Source: Azolla caroliniana (Eukaryota > Polypodiophyta). From it: 64,000 nucleotides of DNA. Location: the NCBI GenBank assembly GCA_043228905.1, contig JBHGNT010000026.1, positions 124,001 through 188,000 of the forward strand, in the 5' to 3' direction. Both the position numbers and the translations under genes were made by a program. Below, one piece after another: positions 38,915 through 53,595 of the stretch. Each line of letters opens with the position of its first letter. Position 1 is the stretch's first letter. The notes under the pieces were generated by a model that was not told the DNA's origin, made no database searches, and saw nothing but the letters and a program-made list of their open reading frames with translations.

Positions 38915-41900
38915 GAGCCCTTGAGTAAATTAAAATGTTCATACATAGCGAGTGTGATATCGGATTTTTGTGTACAAACATGCGAATCGAAGATAACAAC
39001 GCTAGCTATGATATGGAATTAAAAAATCAAGATTTTGAAACTAAGGTCGAGAGACATGACGAAATTACCAAATTTGAGGAGGGAGTTGAGAGGAGCCCTT
39101 GAGTATATTAAAATGGTCATACCTAGCGAGTGTGATATTGGATTTTTGTGTTCAAACATGCGAATCGAAGCCAACAACGCTAGCTATGATATGGAATTAA
39201 AAAATCAAGATTTTGAAACTCAGGTCGAGAGACATGACGAAATTAGCAAATTTGAGGAGTGAGTTGAGAGGAGCCCTTGAGTAAATTAAAATGGTCATAC
39301 CTAGCGAGTGTGATATCGGATTTTTGTGTACAAACATGCGAATCGAAGCTAACAACGCTAGCTATGACATGGAATTAAAAAATCAAGATTATGAAACTCA
39401 GGTCGAGAGACATGACGAAATTACCAAATTTGAGGAGGGAGTTAAGAAGAGCTATTAGGTAAATTAAAATGTTCATACCTGGCTCGTGTGATATCGGATT
39501 TTTGTGTTCAAACATGCGAATCGAAGCTAACAACGCTAGCTATGATATAGAATTAAAAAATCAAGATTTTGACACTCAGGTCGAGAGACATGACGAAATT
39601 ACCAAATTTGAGGAGTGAGTTGAGAGGAGCCCTTGAGTAAATTAAAATGTTCATACCTAGCGAGTGTGATATCGGAATTTTGTGTTCAAACATGCGAATC
39701 AAACCTAACAACGCTAGCTATGATCTAGAATTAAAAAAGGAAGATTTTGAAACTCAGGTCGAGAGTCATGACGGAATTAGCAAATTTGAGGAGTGAGTTG
39801 AGAGGAGCCCTTGAGTAAATTAAAAGGGTCATACCTAGCGAGTGTGATATCGGATTTTTGTGTACAAACATGCGAATCGAAGCTAACAAGGCTAGCTATC
39901 ATATGGAATTGAAAAATCAAGATTTTGAAACTCAGGTCGAGAGACATGACGAAATTAGCAAATTTGAGGAGTGAGTTGAGAGAAGCCCTTGAGTAAATTA
40001 AAATGTTCATACCTAGCGAGTGTGATATCGGAATTTTGTGTACAAACATGCGAATCGAAGCTAACAACGCTAGCTATGACATGGAATTAAAAAATCAAGA
40101 TTTTGAAACTCAGGTCGAGAGACATGACGAAATTAGCAAATTTGAGGAGTGAGTTAAGAAGAGCTATTAGGTAAATTAAAATGTTCATACCTGGCTCGTG
40201 TGATATCGGATTTTTGTGTTCAAACATGCGAATCGAAGCTAACAACGCTAGCTATGATATGGAATTACAAAATCAAGATTTTGAAACTCCAGGCGAGAGA
40301 CATGACGAAATTACCAAATTTGAGGAGTGAGGTTGGGAGAGCGCGTGAGTGAATTAAAATGTTCATACCTGGCTCGTGTGATATCGGATTTTTGTGTTCA
40401 AACATGCGAATCGAAGCTAACAACGCTAGCTGTGATATGGACTTAAAAAATCAAGATTTTGAAACTCAGGTCGAGAGACATGACGAAATTACCAACTTTG
40501 AGGAGTGAGTTGAGATGAGCCCTTGAGTATATTAAAATGGTCATACCTAGCGAGTGTGATATCGGATTTTTGTGTTCAAACATGCGAATCGAAGCCAACA
40601 ACGCTAGCTATGATCTAGAATTAAAAAAGGAAGATTTTGAAACTCAGGTCGAGAGTCATGACGGAATTAGCAAATTTGAGGAGTGAGTTGAGAGGAGCCC
40701 TTGAGTAAATTAAAAGGGTCATACCTAGCGAGTGTGATATCGGATTTTTGTGTACAAACATGCGAATCGAAGCTAACAACGCTAGCTATCATATGGAATT
40801 GAAAAATCAAGATTTTGAAACTCAGGTCGAGAGACATGACGAAATTAGCAAATTTGAGGAGTGAGTTGAGAGAAGCCCTTGAGTAAATTAAAATGTTCAT
40901 ACCTAGCGAGTGTGATATCGGAATTTTGTGTACAAACATGCGAATCGAAGCTAACAACGCTAGCTATGATATGGAATTGAAAAATCAAGATTTTGAAACT
41001 CAGGTCGAGAGACATGACGAAATTAGCAAATTTGAGGAGTGAGTTGAGAGGAGCCCTTAAGTAAATAAAAATGTTCATACCTAGCTCGTGTGATATCGGA
41101 TTTTTGTGTTGAAACATGCGAATCGAAGCTAACAACGCTAGGTATGATATGGAATTACAAAATCAAGATTTTGAAACTCCAGGCGAGAGACATGACGAAA
41201 TTACCAAATTTGAGGAGTGAGGTTGGAAGAGCGCGTGAGTGAATTAAAATGTTCATACCTGGCTCGTGTGATATCGGATTTTTGTGTTCAAACATGCGAA
41301 TCGAAGCTAACAACGCTAGCTATCATATGGACTTAAAAAATCAAGATTTTGAAACTCAGGTCGAGAGACATGACGAAATTACCAAATTTGAGGAGTGAGT
41401 TGAGAGGAGCCCTTGAGTAAATTAAAATGGTCATACCTAGCGAGTGTGATATCGGATTTTTGTGTACAAACATGCGAATCGAAGCTAACAACGCTAGCTA
41501 TGATATGGAATTAAAAAATCAAGATTTTGCAACTCAAGTCAAGAGACATGAAGAAATTACCAAATTTGAGGAGTGAGGTTGGAAGAGCGCGTGAGTGAAT
41601 TAAAATGTTCATACCTGGCTCGTGTGATATCGGATTTTTGTGTTCAAACATGCGAATCGAAGCTAACAACGCTAGCTATGATATGGAATAAAAAAAACAA
41701 GATTTTCAAACTCAGGTCAAGAGACATGACGAAATTAGCAAATTTGAGGAGTGAGTTGAGAGGAGCCCTTGAGTAAATTAAAATGGTCATACATAGCGAG
41801 TGTGATATCGGATTTTTGTGTACAAACATGCGAATCGAAGCTAACAACGCTAGCTATGATATGGAATTAAAAAATCAAGATTTTGAAACTCAGGTCGAGA

Positions 41901-42474
41901 GACATGACGAAATTACCAAATTTGAGGAGGGAGTTGAGAGGGGCCCTTGAGTAAATTAATATGTTCATACCTAGCTCGTGTGATATCGGATTTTTGTGTT
42001 CAAACATGCGAATCGAAGCTAACAACGCTAGCTATGATATGGAATTAAAAAATCAAGATTTTGAAACTCAGGTCGAGAGACATGACGAAATTACCAAATT
42101 TGAGGAGGGAGTTGAGAGGAGCCCTTGAGTAAATTAAAATGGTCATACCTAGAGAGTGTGATATCGGATTTTTGTGTTCAAACATTGGAATCGAAGCTAA
42201 CAACGCTAGGTATGATATAGAATTAAAAAATCAAGATTTTGAAACTCAGGTCGAGAGACATGACGAAATTACCAAATTTGAGGAGTGAGTTAAGAAGAGC
42301 TATTAGGTAAATTATAATGTTCATACCTGGCTCGTGTGATATCAGATTTCTGTGTTCAAACATGCGAATCGAAGCTAATAACGCTAGCTATGATATGGAA
42401 TTAAAAAATCAATATTTTGAAACTCAGGTCGAGAGACATGACGAAAATAGCAAATTTGAGGAGTGAGTTGAGAT
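38915..42474 (+). repeat. 20-monomer (3,560-bp) unit, copy A
   Basis: This unit is followed directly by a second copy. In all the lines I compared, including the most divergent monomers (gcaactcaag near 41,529, aacattggaa at 42,181, cagatttctg near 42,344), the two copies were identical. The left limit is set by a G/T difference (agaggagccc at 38,911 against agatgagccc at 42,471). It contains several unusual monomers absent from the rest of the left half of the window, among them an A8-run copy near 41,687. No gene is seen. Confidence 0.88.
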
Positions 42475-45400
42475 GAGCCCTTGAGTAAATTAAAATGTTC
42501 ATACATAGCGAGTGTGATATCGGATTTTTGTGTACAAACATGCGAATCGAAGATAACAACGCTAGCTATGATATGGAATTAAAAAATCAAGATTTTGAAA
42601 CTAAGGTCGAGAGACATGACGAAATTACCAAATTTGAGGAGGGAGTTGAGAGGAGCCCTTGAGTATATTAAAATGGTCATACCTAGCGAGTGTGATATTG
42701 GATTTTTGTGTTCAAACATGCGAATCGAAGCCAACAACGCTAGCTATGATATGGAATTAAAAAATCAAGATTTTGAAACTCAGGTCGAGAGACATGACGA
42801 AATTAGCAAATTTGAGGAGTGAGTTGAGAGGAGCCCTTGAGTAAATTAAAATGGTCATACCTAGCGAGTGTGATATCGGATTTTTGTGTACAAACATGCG
42901 AATCGAAGCTAACAACGCTAGCTATGACATGGAATTAAAAAATCAAGATTATGAAACTCAGGTCGAGAGACATGACGAAATTACCAAATTTGAGGAGGGA
43001 GTTAAGAAGAGCTATTAGGTAAATTAAAATGTTCATACCTGGCTCGTGTGATATCGGATTTTTGTGTTCAAACATGCGAATCGAAGCTAACAACGCTAGC
43101 TATGATATAGAATTAAAAAATCAAGATTTTGACACTCAGGTCGAGAGACATGACGAAATTACCAAATTTGAGGAGTGAGTTGAGAGGAGCCCTTGAGTAA
43201 ATTAAAATGTTCATACCTAGCGAGTGTGATATCGGAATTTTGTGTTCAAACATGCGAATCAAACCTAACAACGCTAGCTATGATCTAGAATTAAAAAAGG
43301 AAGATTTTGAAACTCAGGTCGAGAGTCATGACGGAATTAGCAAATTTGAGGAGTGAGTTGAGAGGAGCCCTTGAGTAAATTAAAAGGGTCATACCTAGCG
43401 AGTGTGATATCGGATTTTTGTGTACAAACATGCGAATCGAAGCTAACAAGGCTAGCTATCATATGGAATTGAAAAATCAAGATTTTGAAACTCAGGTCGA
43501 GAGACATGACGAAATTAGCAAATTTGAGGAGTGAGTTGAGAGAAGCCCTTGAGTAAATTAAAATGTTCATACCTAGCGAGTGTGATATCGGAATTTTGTG
43601 TACAAACATGCGAATCGAAGCTAACAACGCTAGCTATGACATGGAATTAAAAAATCAAGATTTTGAAACTCAGGTCGAGAGACATGACGAAATTAGCAAA
43701 TTTGAGGAGTGAGTTAAGAAGAGCTATTAGGTAAATTAAAATGTTCATACCTGGCTCGTGTGATATCGGATTTTTGTGTTCAAACATGCGAATCGAAGCT
43801 AACAACGCTAGCTATGATATGGAATTACAAAATCAAGATTTTGAAACTCCAGGCGAGAGACATGACGAAATTACCAAATTTGAGGAGTGAGGTTGGGAGA
43901 GCGCGTGAGTGAATTAAAATGTTCATACCTGGCTCGTGTGATATCGGATTTTTGTGTTCAAACATGCGAATCGAAGCTAACAACGCTAGCTGTGATATGG
44001 ACTTAAAAAATCAAGATTTTGAAACTCAGGTCGAGAGACATGACGAAATTACCAACTTTGAGGAGTGAGTTGAGATGAGCCCTTGAGTATATTAAAATGG
44101 TCATACCTAGCGAGTGTGATATCGGATTTTTGTGTTCAAACATGCGAATCGAAGCCAACAACGCTAGCTATGATCTAGAATTAAAAAAGGAAGATTTTGA
44201 AACTCAGGTCGAGAGTCATGACGGAATTAGCAAATTTGAGGAGTGAGTTGAGAGGAGCCCTTGAGTAAATTAAAAGGGTCATACCTAGCGAGTGTGATAT
44301 CGGATTTTTGTGTACAAACATGCGAATCGAAGCTAACAACGCTAGCTATCATATGGAATTGAAAAATCAAGATTTTGAAACTCAGGTCGAGAGACATGAC
44401 GAAATTAGCAAATTTGAGGAGTGAGTTGAGAGAAGCCCTTGAGTAAATTAAAATGTTCATACCTAGCGAGTGTGATATCGGAATTTTGTGTACAAACATG
44501 CGAATCGAAGCTAACAACGCTAGCTATGATATGGAATTGAAAAATCAAGATTTTGAAACTCAGGTCGAGAGACATGACGAAATTAGCAAATTTGAGGAGT
44601 GAGTTGAGAGGAGCCCTTAAGTAAATAAAAATGTTCATACCTAGCTCGTGTGATATCGGATTTTTGTGTTGAAACATGCGAATCGAAGCTAACAACGCTA
44701 GGTATGATATGGAATTACAAAATCAAGATTTTGAAACTCCAGGCGAGAGACATGACGAAATTACCAAATTTGAGGAGTGAGGTTGGAAGAGCGCGTGAGT
44801 GAATTAAAATGTTCATACCTGGCTCGTGTGATATCGGATTTTTGTGTTCAAACATGCGAATCGAAGCTAACAACGCTAGCTATCATATGGACTTAAAAAA
44901 TCAAGATTTTGAAACTCAGGTCGAGAGACATGACGAAATTACCAAATTTGAGGAGTGAGTTGAGAGGAGCCCTTGAGTAAATTAAAATGGTCATACCTAG
45001 CGAGTGTGATATCGGATTTTTGTGTACAAACATGCGAATCGAAGCTAACAACGCTAGCTATGATATGGAATTAAAAAATCAAGATTTTGCAACTCAAGTC
45101 AAGAGACATGAAGAAATTACCAAATTTGAGGAGTGAGGTTGGAAGAGCGCGTGAGTGAATTAAAATGTTCATACCTGGCTCGTGTGATATCGGATTTTTG
45201 TGTTCAAACATGCGAATCGAAGCTAACAACGCTAGCTATGATATGGAATAAAAAAAACAAGATTTTCAAACTCAGGTCAAGAGACATGACGAAATTAGCA
45301 AATTTGAGGAGTGAGTTGAGAGGAGCCCTTGAGTAAATTAAAATGGTCATACATAGCGAGTGTGATATCGGATTTTTGTGTACAAACATGCGAATCGAAG

Positions 45401-46034
45401 CTAACAACGCTAGCTATGATATGGAATTAAAAAATCAAGATTTTGAAACTCAGGTCGAGAGACATGACGAAATTACCAAATTTGAGGAGGGAGTTGAGAG
45501 GGGCCCTTGAGTAAATTAATATGTTCATACCTAGCTCGTGTGATATCGGATTTTTGTGTTCAAACATGCGAATCGAAGCTAACAACGCTAGCTATGATAT
45601 GGAATTAAAAAATCAAGATTTTGAAACTCAGGTCGAGAGACATGACGAAATTACCAAATTTGAGGAGGGAGTTGAGAGGAGCCCTTGAGTAAATTAAAAT
45701 GGTCATACCTAGAGAGTGTGATATCGGATTTTTGTGTTCAAACATTGGAATCGAAGCTAACAACGCTAGGTATGATATAGAATTAAAAAATCAAGATTTT
45801 GAAACTCAGGTCGAGAGACATGACGAAATTACCAAATTTGAGGAGTGAGTTAAGAAGAGCTATTAGGTAAATTATAATGTTCATACCTGGCTCGTGTGAT
45901 ATCAGATTTCTGTGTTCAAACATGCGAATCGAAGCTAATAACGCTAGCTATGATATGGAATTAAAAAATCAATATTTTGAAACTCAGGTCGAGAGACATG
46001 ACGAAAATAGCAAATTTGAGGAGTGAGTTGAGAT
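42475..46034 (+). repeat. 20-monomer (3,560-bp) unit, copy B
   Basis: This is the direct tandem copy of 38,915-42,474. The match continues past the unit end to about 46,112, where agctaacaac (46,111) replaces the agataacaac found at 42,551. Identity over the compared stretches, with no base difference noted, makes this the youngest-looking large duplication in the window; a duplication introduced during assembly would look the same. Confidence 0.88.
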
Positions 46035-46112
46035 GAGCCCTTGAGTAAATTAAAATGTTCATACATAGCGAGTGTGATATCGGATTTTTGTGTACAAACA
46101 TGCGAATCGAAG

Positions 46113-49100
46113 CTAACAACGCTAGCTATGATATGGAATTAAAAAATCAAGATTTTGAAACTCAGGTCGAGAGACATGACGAAATTACCAAATTTGAGGA
46201 GTGAGTTGAGAGGAGCCCTTGAGTAAATTATAATGTTCATACCTGGTTCGTGTGATATCGGATTTTTGTGTTCAAACATGCGAATCGAAGCTAATAACGC
46301 TAGCTATGATATGGAATTAAAAAATCAAGATTTTGCAACTCAAGTCCAGAGACATGAAGAAATTACCAAATTTGAGGAGTGAGGTTGGAAGAGCGCGTGA
46401 GTGAATTAAAATGTTCATACCTGGCTCGTGTGATATCGAATTTTTGTGTTCAAACATGCGAATCGAAGCTAACAACGCTAGCTATGATATGGAATAAAAA
46501 AAACAAGATTTTCAAACTCAGGTCAAGAGACATGACGAAATTACCAAATTTGAGGAGGGGGTTGAGAGGGGCACTTGAGTAAATTAAAATGTTCATACCT
46601 AGCTCGTGTGATATCGGATTTTTGTGTTCAAACATGCGAATCGAAGCTAACAACGCTAGCTATGATATGGAATAAAAAAAACAAGATTTTGAAACTCAGG
46701 TCGAGAGACATGACGAAATTACCAAATTTGAGGAGTGAGTTGAGAGGAGCCCTTGAGTAAATTAAAATGTTCATACATAGCGAGTGTGATATCGGATTTT
46801 TGTGTACAAACATGCGAATCGAAGCTAACAACGCTAGCTATGATATGGAATTAAAAAATCAAGATTTTGAAACTCAGGTCGAGAGACATGACGAAATTAC
46901 CAAATTTGAGGAGGGGGTTGAGAGGGGCCCTTGAGTAAATTAAAATGTTCATACCTAGCTCGTGTGATATCGGATTTTTGTGTTCAAACATGCGAATCGA
47001 AGCTAACAACGCTAGCTATGATATGGAGTAAAAAAAACAAGATTTTGAAACTCAGGTCGAGAGACATGACGAAATTACCAAATTTGAGGAGTGAGTTGAG
47101 AGGAGCCCTTGAGTAAATTAAAATGGTCATACCTAGCGATTGTGATATCGGATTTTTGTGTACAAACATGCGAATCGAAGCTAACAACGCTAGCTATGAT
47201 ATGGAATTAAAAAATCAAGATTTTGAAACTTACGTCGAGAGATATGACGAAATTAGCAAATTTGAGGAGTGAGTTGAGAGGAGCCCTTGAGTAAATTAAA
47301 ATGGTCATACCTAGCGAGTGTGATATCGGATTTTTGTGTTCAAACATGCGAATCTAAGCTAACAACGCTAGCTATGATATGGAATTGAAAAATCAAGATT
47401 TTGAAACTCAGGTCGAGAGACATGACGAAATTACCAAATTTGAGGAGCGAGTTAAGAAGAGCTATTAGGTACATTAAAATGTTCATACCTGGCTCGTGTG
47501 ATATCGGATTTTTGTGTTCAAACATGCGAATCGAAGCTAACAACGCTAGCTATCATATGGACTTAAAAAATCAAGATTTTGAAACTCAGGTCGAGAGACA
47601 TGACGAAATTACCAACTTTGAGGAGTGAGTTGAGATGAGCCCTTGAGTATATTAAAATGGTCATACCTAGCGAGTGTGATATCGGATTTTTGTGTTCAAA
47701 CATGCGAATCGAAGCCAACAACGCTAGCTATGATATGGAATTAAAAAATCAAGATTTTGAAACTCAGGTCGAGAGACATGACGAAATTAGCAAATTTGAG
47801 GAGTGAGTTGAGAGGAGCCCTTGAGTAAATAAAAATGTTCATACCTAGCTCGTGTGATATCGGATTTTTGTGTACAAACATGCGAATCGAAGCTAACAAC
47901 GCTAGCTATGATATGGAATTGAAAAATCAAGATTTTGAAACTCAGGTCGAGAGACATGACGAAATTAGCAAATTTGAGGAGTGAGTTGAGAGGAGCCCTT
48001 GAATAAATAAAAATGTTCATACCTAGCTCGTGTGATATCGGATTTTTGTGTACAAACATGCGAATCGAAGCTAACAACGCTAGCTATGACATGGAATTAA
48101 AAAATTAAGATTATGAAACTCAGGTCGAGAGACATGACGAAATTACCAAATTTGAGGAGGGAGTTAAGAAGAGCTATTAGGTAAATTAAAATGTTCATAC
48201 CTGGCTCGTGTGATATCGGATTTTTGTGTTCAAACATGCGAATCGAAGCTAACAACGCTAGCTATGATATAGAATTAAAAAATCAAGATTGTGACACTCA
48301 GGTCGAGAGACATGACGAAATTACCAAATTTGAGAAGTGAGTTGAGAGGAGCCCTTGAGTAAATTAAAATGTTCATACATAGCGAGTGTGATATCGGATT
48401 TTTGTGTACAAATATGCGAATCGAAGCTAACAACGCTAGCTATGATATAGAATTAAAAAATCAAGATTTTGACACTCAGGTCGAGAGACATGACGAAATT
48501 ACCAAATTTGAGGAGTGAGTTGAGAGGAGCCCTTCAGTAAATTAAAATGTTCATACATAGCGAGTGTGATATCGGATTTTTGTGTACAAACATGCGAATC
48601 GAAGCTAACAACGCTAGCTATGATATGGAATTAAAAAATCAAGATTTTGAAACTAAGGTCGAGAGACATGACGAAATTAGCAAATTTGAGGAGTGAGTTG
48701 AGAGGAGCCCTTGAGTAAATAAAAATGTTCATACCTAGCTCGTGTGATATCGGATTTTTGTGTTCAAACATGCGAATCGAAGCCAACAACGCTAGCTATG
48801 ATATGGAATTAAAAAATCAAGATTTTGAAACTCAGGCCGAGAGACATGACGAAATTAGCAAATTTGAGGAGTGAGTTGAGAGGAGCCCTTGAGTAAATTA
48901 AAATGGTCATACCTAGCGAGTGTGATATCGGATTGTTGTGTACAAACATGCGAATCGAAGCTAACAACGCTAGCTATGACATGGAATTAAAATATCAAGA
49001 TTATGAAACTCAGGTCGAGAGACATGACGAAATTACCAAATTTGAGGAGGGAGTTAAGAAGAGCTATTAGGTAAATTAAAATGTTCATACCTGGCTCGTG

Positions 49101-49200
49101 TGATATCGGAATTTTGTGTTCAAACATGCGAATCAAACCTAACAACGCTAGCTATGATCTAGAATTAAAAAAGCAAGATTTTGAAACTCAGGTCGAGAGT
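46113..49200 (+). repeat. Irregular mosaic segment with A8-run monomers
   Basis: About 17 monomers show little short-range periodicity. Several have T to A changes at phases 38 and 45, giving a run of eight A (near 46,495, 46,673 and 47,029), and some carry gaggggg in place of gaggagg. Private changes include gcgattgtg near 47,145, acttacgtcg near 47,228, gaatctaagc near 47,351 and aaatatgcg near 48,410. The segment separates two domains with different subtype sets and holds more private variants than its neighbours. No gene, transposon or unique sequence is seen. Confidence 0.65.
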
Positions 49201-51494
49201 CATGACGGAATTAGCAAATTTGAGGAGTGAGTTGAGAGGAGCCCTTGAGTAAATTAAAATGGTCATACCTAGCGAGTGTGATATCGGATTTTTGTGTACA
49301 AACATGCGAATCGAAGCTAACAACGCTAGTTATCATATGGAATTGAAAAATCAAGATTTTGAAACTCAGGTCGAGAGACATGACGAAATTAGCAAATTTG
49401 AGGAGTGAGTTGAGAGAAGCCCTTGAGTAAATTAAAATGTTCATACCTAGCGAGTGTGATATCGGAATTTTGTGTACAAACATGCGAAACGAAGCTAACA
49501 ACGCTAGCTATGATATGGAATTGAAAAATCAAGATTTTGAAACTCAGGTCGAGAGACATGACGAAATTAGCAAATTTGAGGAGTGAGTTGAGAGGAGCCC
49601 TTGAGTAAATAAAAATGTTTATACCTAGCTCGTGTGATATCGGATTTTTGTGTTCAAACATGCGAATCGAAGCTAACAACGCTAGCTATGATATGGAATT
49701 ACAAAATCAAGATTTTGAAACTCCAGGCGAGAGACATGACGAAATTACCAAATTTGAGGAGTGAGGTTGGAATAGCGCGTGAGTGAATTAAAATGTTCAT
49801 ACCTGGCTTGTGTGATATCGGATTTTTGTGTTCAAACATGCGAATCGAAGCTAACAACGCTAGCTATGATATGGACTTAAAAAATCAAGATTTTGAAACT
49901 CAGATCGAGAGACATGACGTAATTTCCAAATTTCAGGAGGGAGTTGAGAAGAGCTAGTAGGTAAATTATAATGTTCATACCTGGCTCGTGTGATATCGGA
50001 TTTTTGTGTTCAAACCTGCGAATCGAAGCTAACAACGCTAGCTATGATATGGAATTACAAAATCAAGATTTTGAAACTCCAGGCGAGAGACATGACGACA
50101 TTACCAAATTTGAGGAGTGAGGTTGGAAGAGCCCTTGAGTAAATTAAAATGTTCATACATAGCGAGTGTGATATCGGATTTTTGTGTACAAACATGCGAA
50201 TCGAAGCTAACAACGCTAGCTATGATATGGAATTAAAAAATCAAGATTTTGAAACTAAGGTCGAGAGACATGACGAAATTACCAAATTTGAGGAGGGGGT
50301 TGAGAGGGGCCCTTGAGTAAATTAAAATGTTCATAGCTAGCGAGTGTGATATCGGAATTTTGTTTTCAAACATGCGAATCAAACCTAACAACGTTAGCTA
50401 TGATCTAGAATTAAAAAAGCAAGATTTTGAAACTCAGGTCGAGAGTCATGACGGAATTAGCAAATTTGAGGAGTGAGTTGAGAGGAGCCCTTGAGTAAAT
50501 TAAAATGGTCATACCTAGCGAGTGTGATATCGGATTTTTGTGTACAAACATGCGAATCGAAGCTAACAACGCTAGCTATCATATGGAATTGAAAAATCAA
50601 GATTTTGAAACTCAGGTCGAGAGACATGACGAAATTAGCAAATTTGAGGAGTGAGTTGAGAGGAGCCCTTGAGTAAATTAAAATGTTCATACCTGGCTCG
50701 TGTGATATCGGAATTTTGTGTACAAACATGCGAATCGAAGCTAACAACGCTAGCTATGATATGGAATTAAAAAATTAAGATTTTGAAACTAAGGTCGAGA
50801 GACATGACGAAATTACCAAATTTGAGGAGGGGGTTGAGAGGGGCCCTTGAGTAAATTAAAATGTTCATAGCTAGCGAGTGTGATATCGGAATTTTGTTTT
50901 CAAACATGCGAATCAAACCTAACAACGTTAGCTATGATCTAGAATTTAAAAAGCAAGATTTTGAAACTCAGGTCGAGAGTCATGACGGAATTAGCAAATT
51001 TGAGGAGTGAGTTGAGAGGAGCCCTTGAGTAAATTAAAATGTTCATACATAGCGAGTGTGATATCGGATTTTTGTGTACAAACATGCGAATCGAAGCTAA
51101 CAACGCTAGCTATGATATGGAATTAAAAAATCAAGATTTTGAAAATCAGGTCGAGAGGCATGACGAAATTAGCAAATTTGAGGAGTGAGTTGAGAGGAGC
51201 CCTTGAGTAAATTAAAATGTTCATACATAGCGAGTGTGATATCGGATTTTTGTGTACAAACATGCGAATCGAAGCTAACAACGCTAGCTATGATATGGAA
51301 TTAAAAAATCAAGATTTTGAAACTCAGGTCGAGAGACATGACGAAATTACCAAATTTGAGGAGGGAGTTGAGAGGGGCCCTTGAGTAAATTAAAATATTC
51401 ATACCTAGCGAGTCTGATATCGGAATTTTGTGTTCAAACATGCGAATCAAACCTAACAACGCTAGCTATGATCTAGTATTAAAAAAGCAAGATT

Positions 51495-53595
51495 TTGAAA
51501 CTCAGGTCGAGAGTCATGACGGAATTAGCAAATTTGAGGAGTGAGTTGAGAGGAGCCCTTGAGTCAATTAAAATGGTCATACCTAGCGAGTGTGATATCG
51601 GATTTTTGTGTACAAACATGCGAATCGAAGCTAACAACACTAGCTATGATATGGAATTAAAAAATCAAGATTTTGAAACTCAGGTCGAGAGACATGACGA
51701 AATTTCCAAATTTGAGGAGGGAGTTGAGAAGAGCTAGTAGGTAAATTACAATGTTCATACCTGGTTCTTGTGATATCGGATTTTTGTGTTCAAACATGCG
51801 AATCGAAGCTAACAACACTAGCTATGATATGGGATTACAAAATCAAGATTTTGAAAGTCCAGTCGAGAGACATGATGAAATTACCAAATTTGAGGAGTGA
51901 GGTTGGAAGAGCGCGTGAGTGAATTAAAATGTTCATAGCTGGCTCGTGTGATATCGGATTTTTGTGTTCAAACATGCGAATCGAAGCTAACGACGCTAGC
52001 TATGATATGGAATTGAAAAATCAAGATTTTGAAACTCAGGTCGAGACACATGACGAAATTACCAAATTTGAGGAGTGAGTTGAGAGGAGCCCTTGAGTAA
52101 ATTAAAATGGTCATACCTAGCGAGTGTGATATCGGATTTTTGTGTACAAACATGCGAATCGAAGCTAACAACGCTAGCTATGATATGGAATTAAAAAATG
52201 AAGATTTTGAAACTCAGGTCGAGAGACATGACGAAATTTCCAAATTTGAGGAGGGAGTTGAGAAGAGCTAGTAGGTAAATTACAATGTTCATACCTGGTT
52301 CGTGTGATATCGGATTTTTGTGTTCAAACATGCGAATCGAAGCTAACAACGCTAGCTATGATATGGAATTACAAAATCAAGATTTTGAAACTCCAGTCGA
52401 GATACATGACGAAATTAGCAATTTTGAGGAGTGAGTTGAGAGGAGCCCTTGAGTAAATTAAAATGTTCATACCTAGCGAGTGTGATATCGGAATTTTGTG
52501 TAAAAACATCCGAATCGAAGCTAACAACGCTAGCTATGATATGGAATTAAAAAATCAAGATTTTGAAAATCAGGTCGAGAGGCATGACGAAATTAGCAAA
52601 TTTGAGGAGTGAGTTGAGAGGAGCCCTTGAGTAAATTAAAATGTTCATACATAGCGAGTGTGATATCGGATTTTTGTGTACAAACATGCGAATCGAAGCT
52701 AACAACGCTAGCTATGATATGGAATTAAAAAATCAAGATTTTGAAACTAAGGTCCAGAGACATGACGAAATTACCAAATTTGAGGAGGGAGTTGAGAGGG
52801 GCCCTTGAGTAAATTAAAATATTCATACCTAGCGAGTCTGATATCGGAATTTTGTGTTCAAACATGCGAATCAAACCTAACAACGCTAGCTATGATCTAG
52901 AATTAAAAAAGCAAGATTTTGAAACTCAGGTCGAGAGTCATGACGGAATTAGCAAATTTGAGGAGTGAGTTGAGAGGAGCCCTTGAGTCAATTAAAATGG
53001 TCATACCTAGCGAGTGTGATATCGGATTTTTGTGTACAAACATGCGAATCGAAGCTAACAACGCTAGCTATGATATGGAATTAAAAAATCAAGATTTTGA
53101 AACTCAGGTCGAGAGACATGACGAAATTTCCAAATTTGAGGAGGGAGTTGAGAAGAGCTAGTAGGTAAATTACAATGTTCATACCTGGTTCTTGTGATAT
53201 CGGATTTTTGTGTTCAAACATGCGAATCGAAGCTAACAACACTAGCTATGATATGGAATTACAAAATCAAGATTTTGAAAGTCCAGTCGAGAGACATGAT
53301 GAAATTACCAAATTTGAGGAGTGAGGTTGGAAGAGCGCGTGAGTGAATTAAAATGTTCATAGTTGGCTCGTGTGATATCGGATTTTTGTGTTCAAACATG
53401 CGAATCGAAGCTAACGACGCTAGCTATGATATGGAATTGAAAAATCAAGATTTTGAAACTCAGGTCGAGACACATGACGAAATTACCAAATTTGAGGAGT
53501 GAGTTGAGAGGAGCCCTTGAGTAAATTAAAATGGTCATACCTAGCGAGTGTGATATCGGATTTTTGTGTACAAACATGCGAATCGAAGCTAACAA
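51495..53595 (+). repeat. Eight-monomer (1,424-bp) internal duplication
   Basis: Sequence around 51,495-52,171 recurs at 52,919-53,595, with the same gaagagctagtagg monomer, the gttcttgtga variant and the gacgctagct variant (phase 16 G) 1,424 bp apart. The two differ at scattered bases, for example aacaacact at 51,631 against aacaacgct at 53,055. The later units near 57.2 and 61.1 kb share the 51,631 form, so they descend from the first rather than the second of the pair. Confidence 0.75.
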
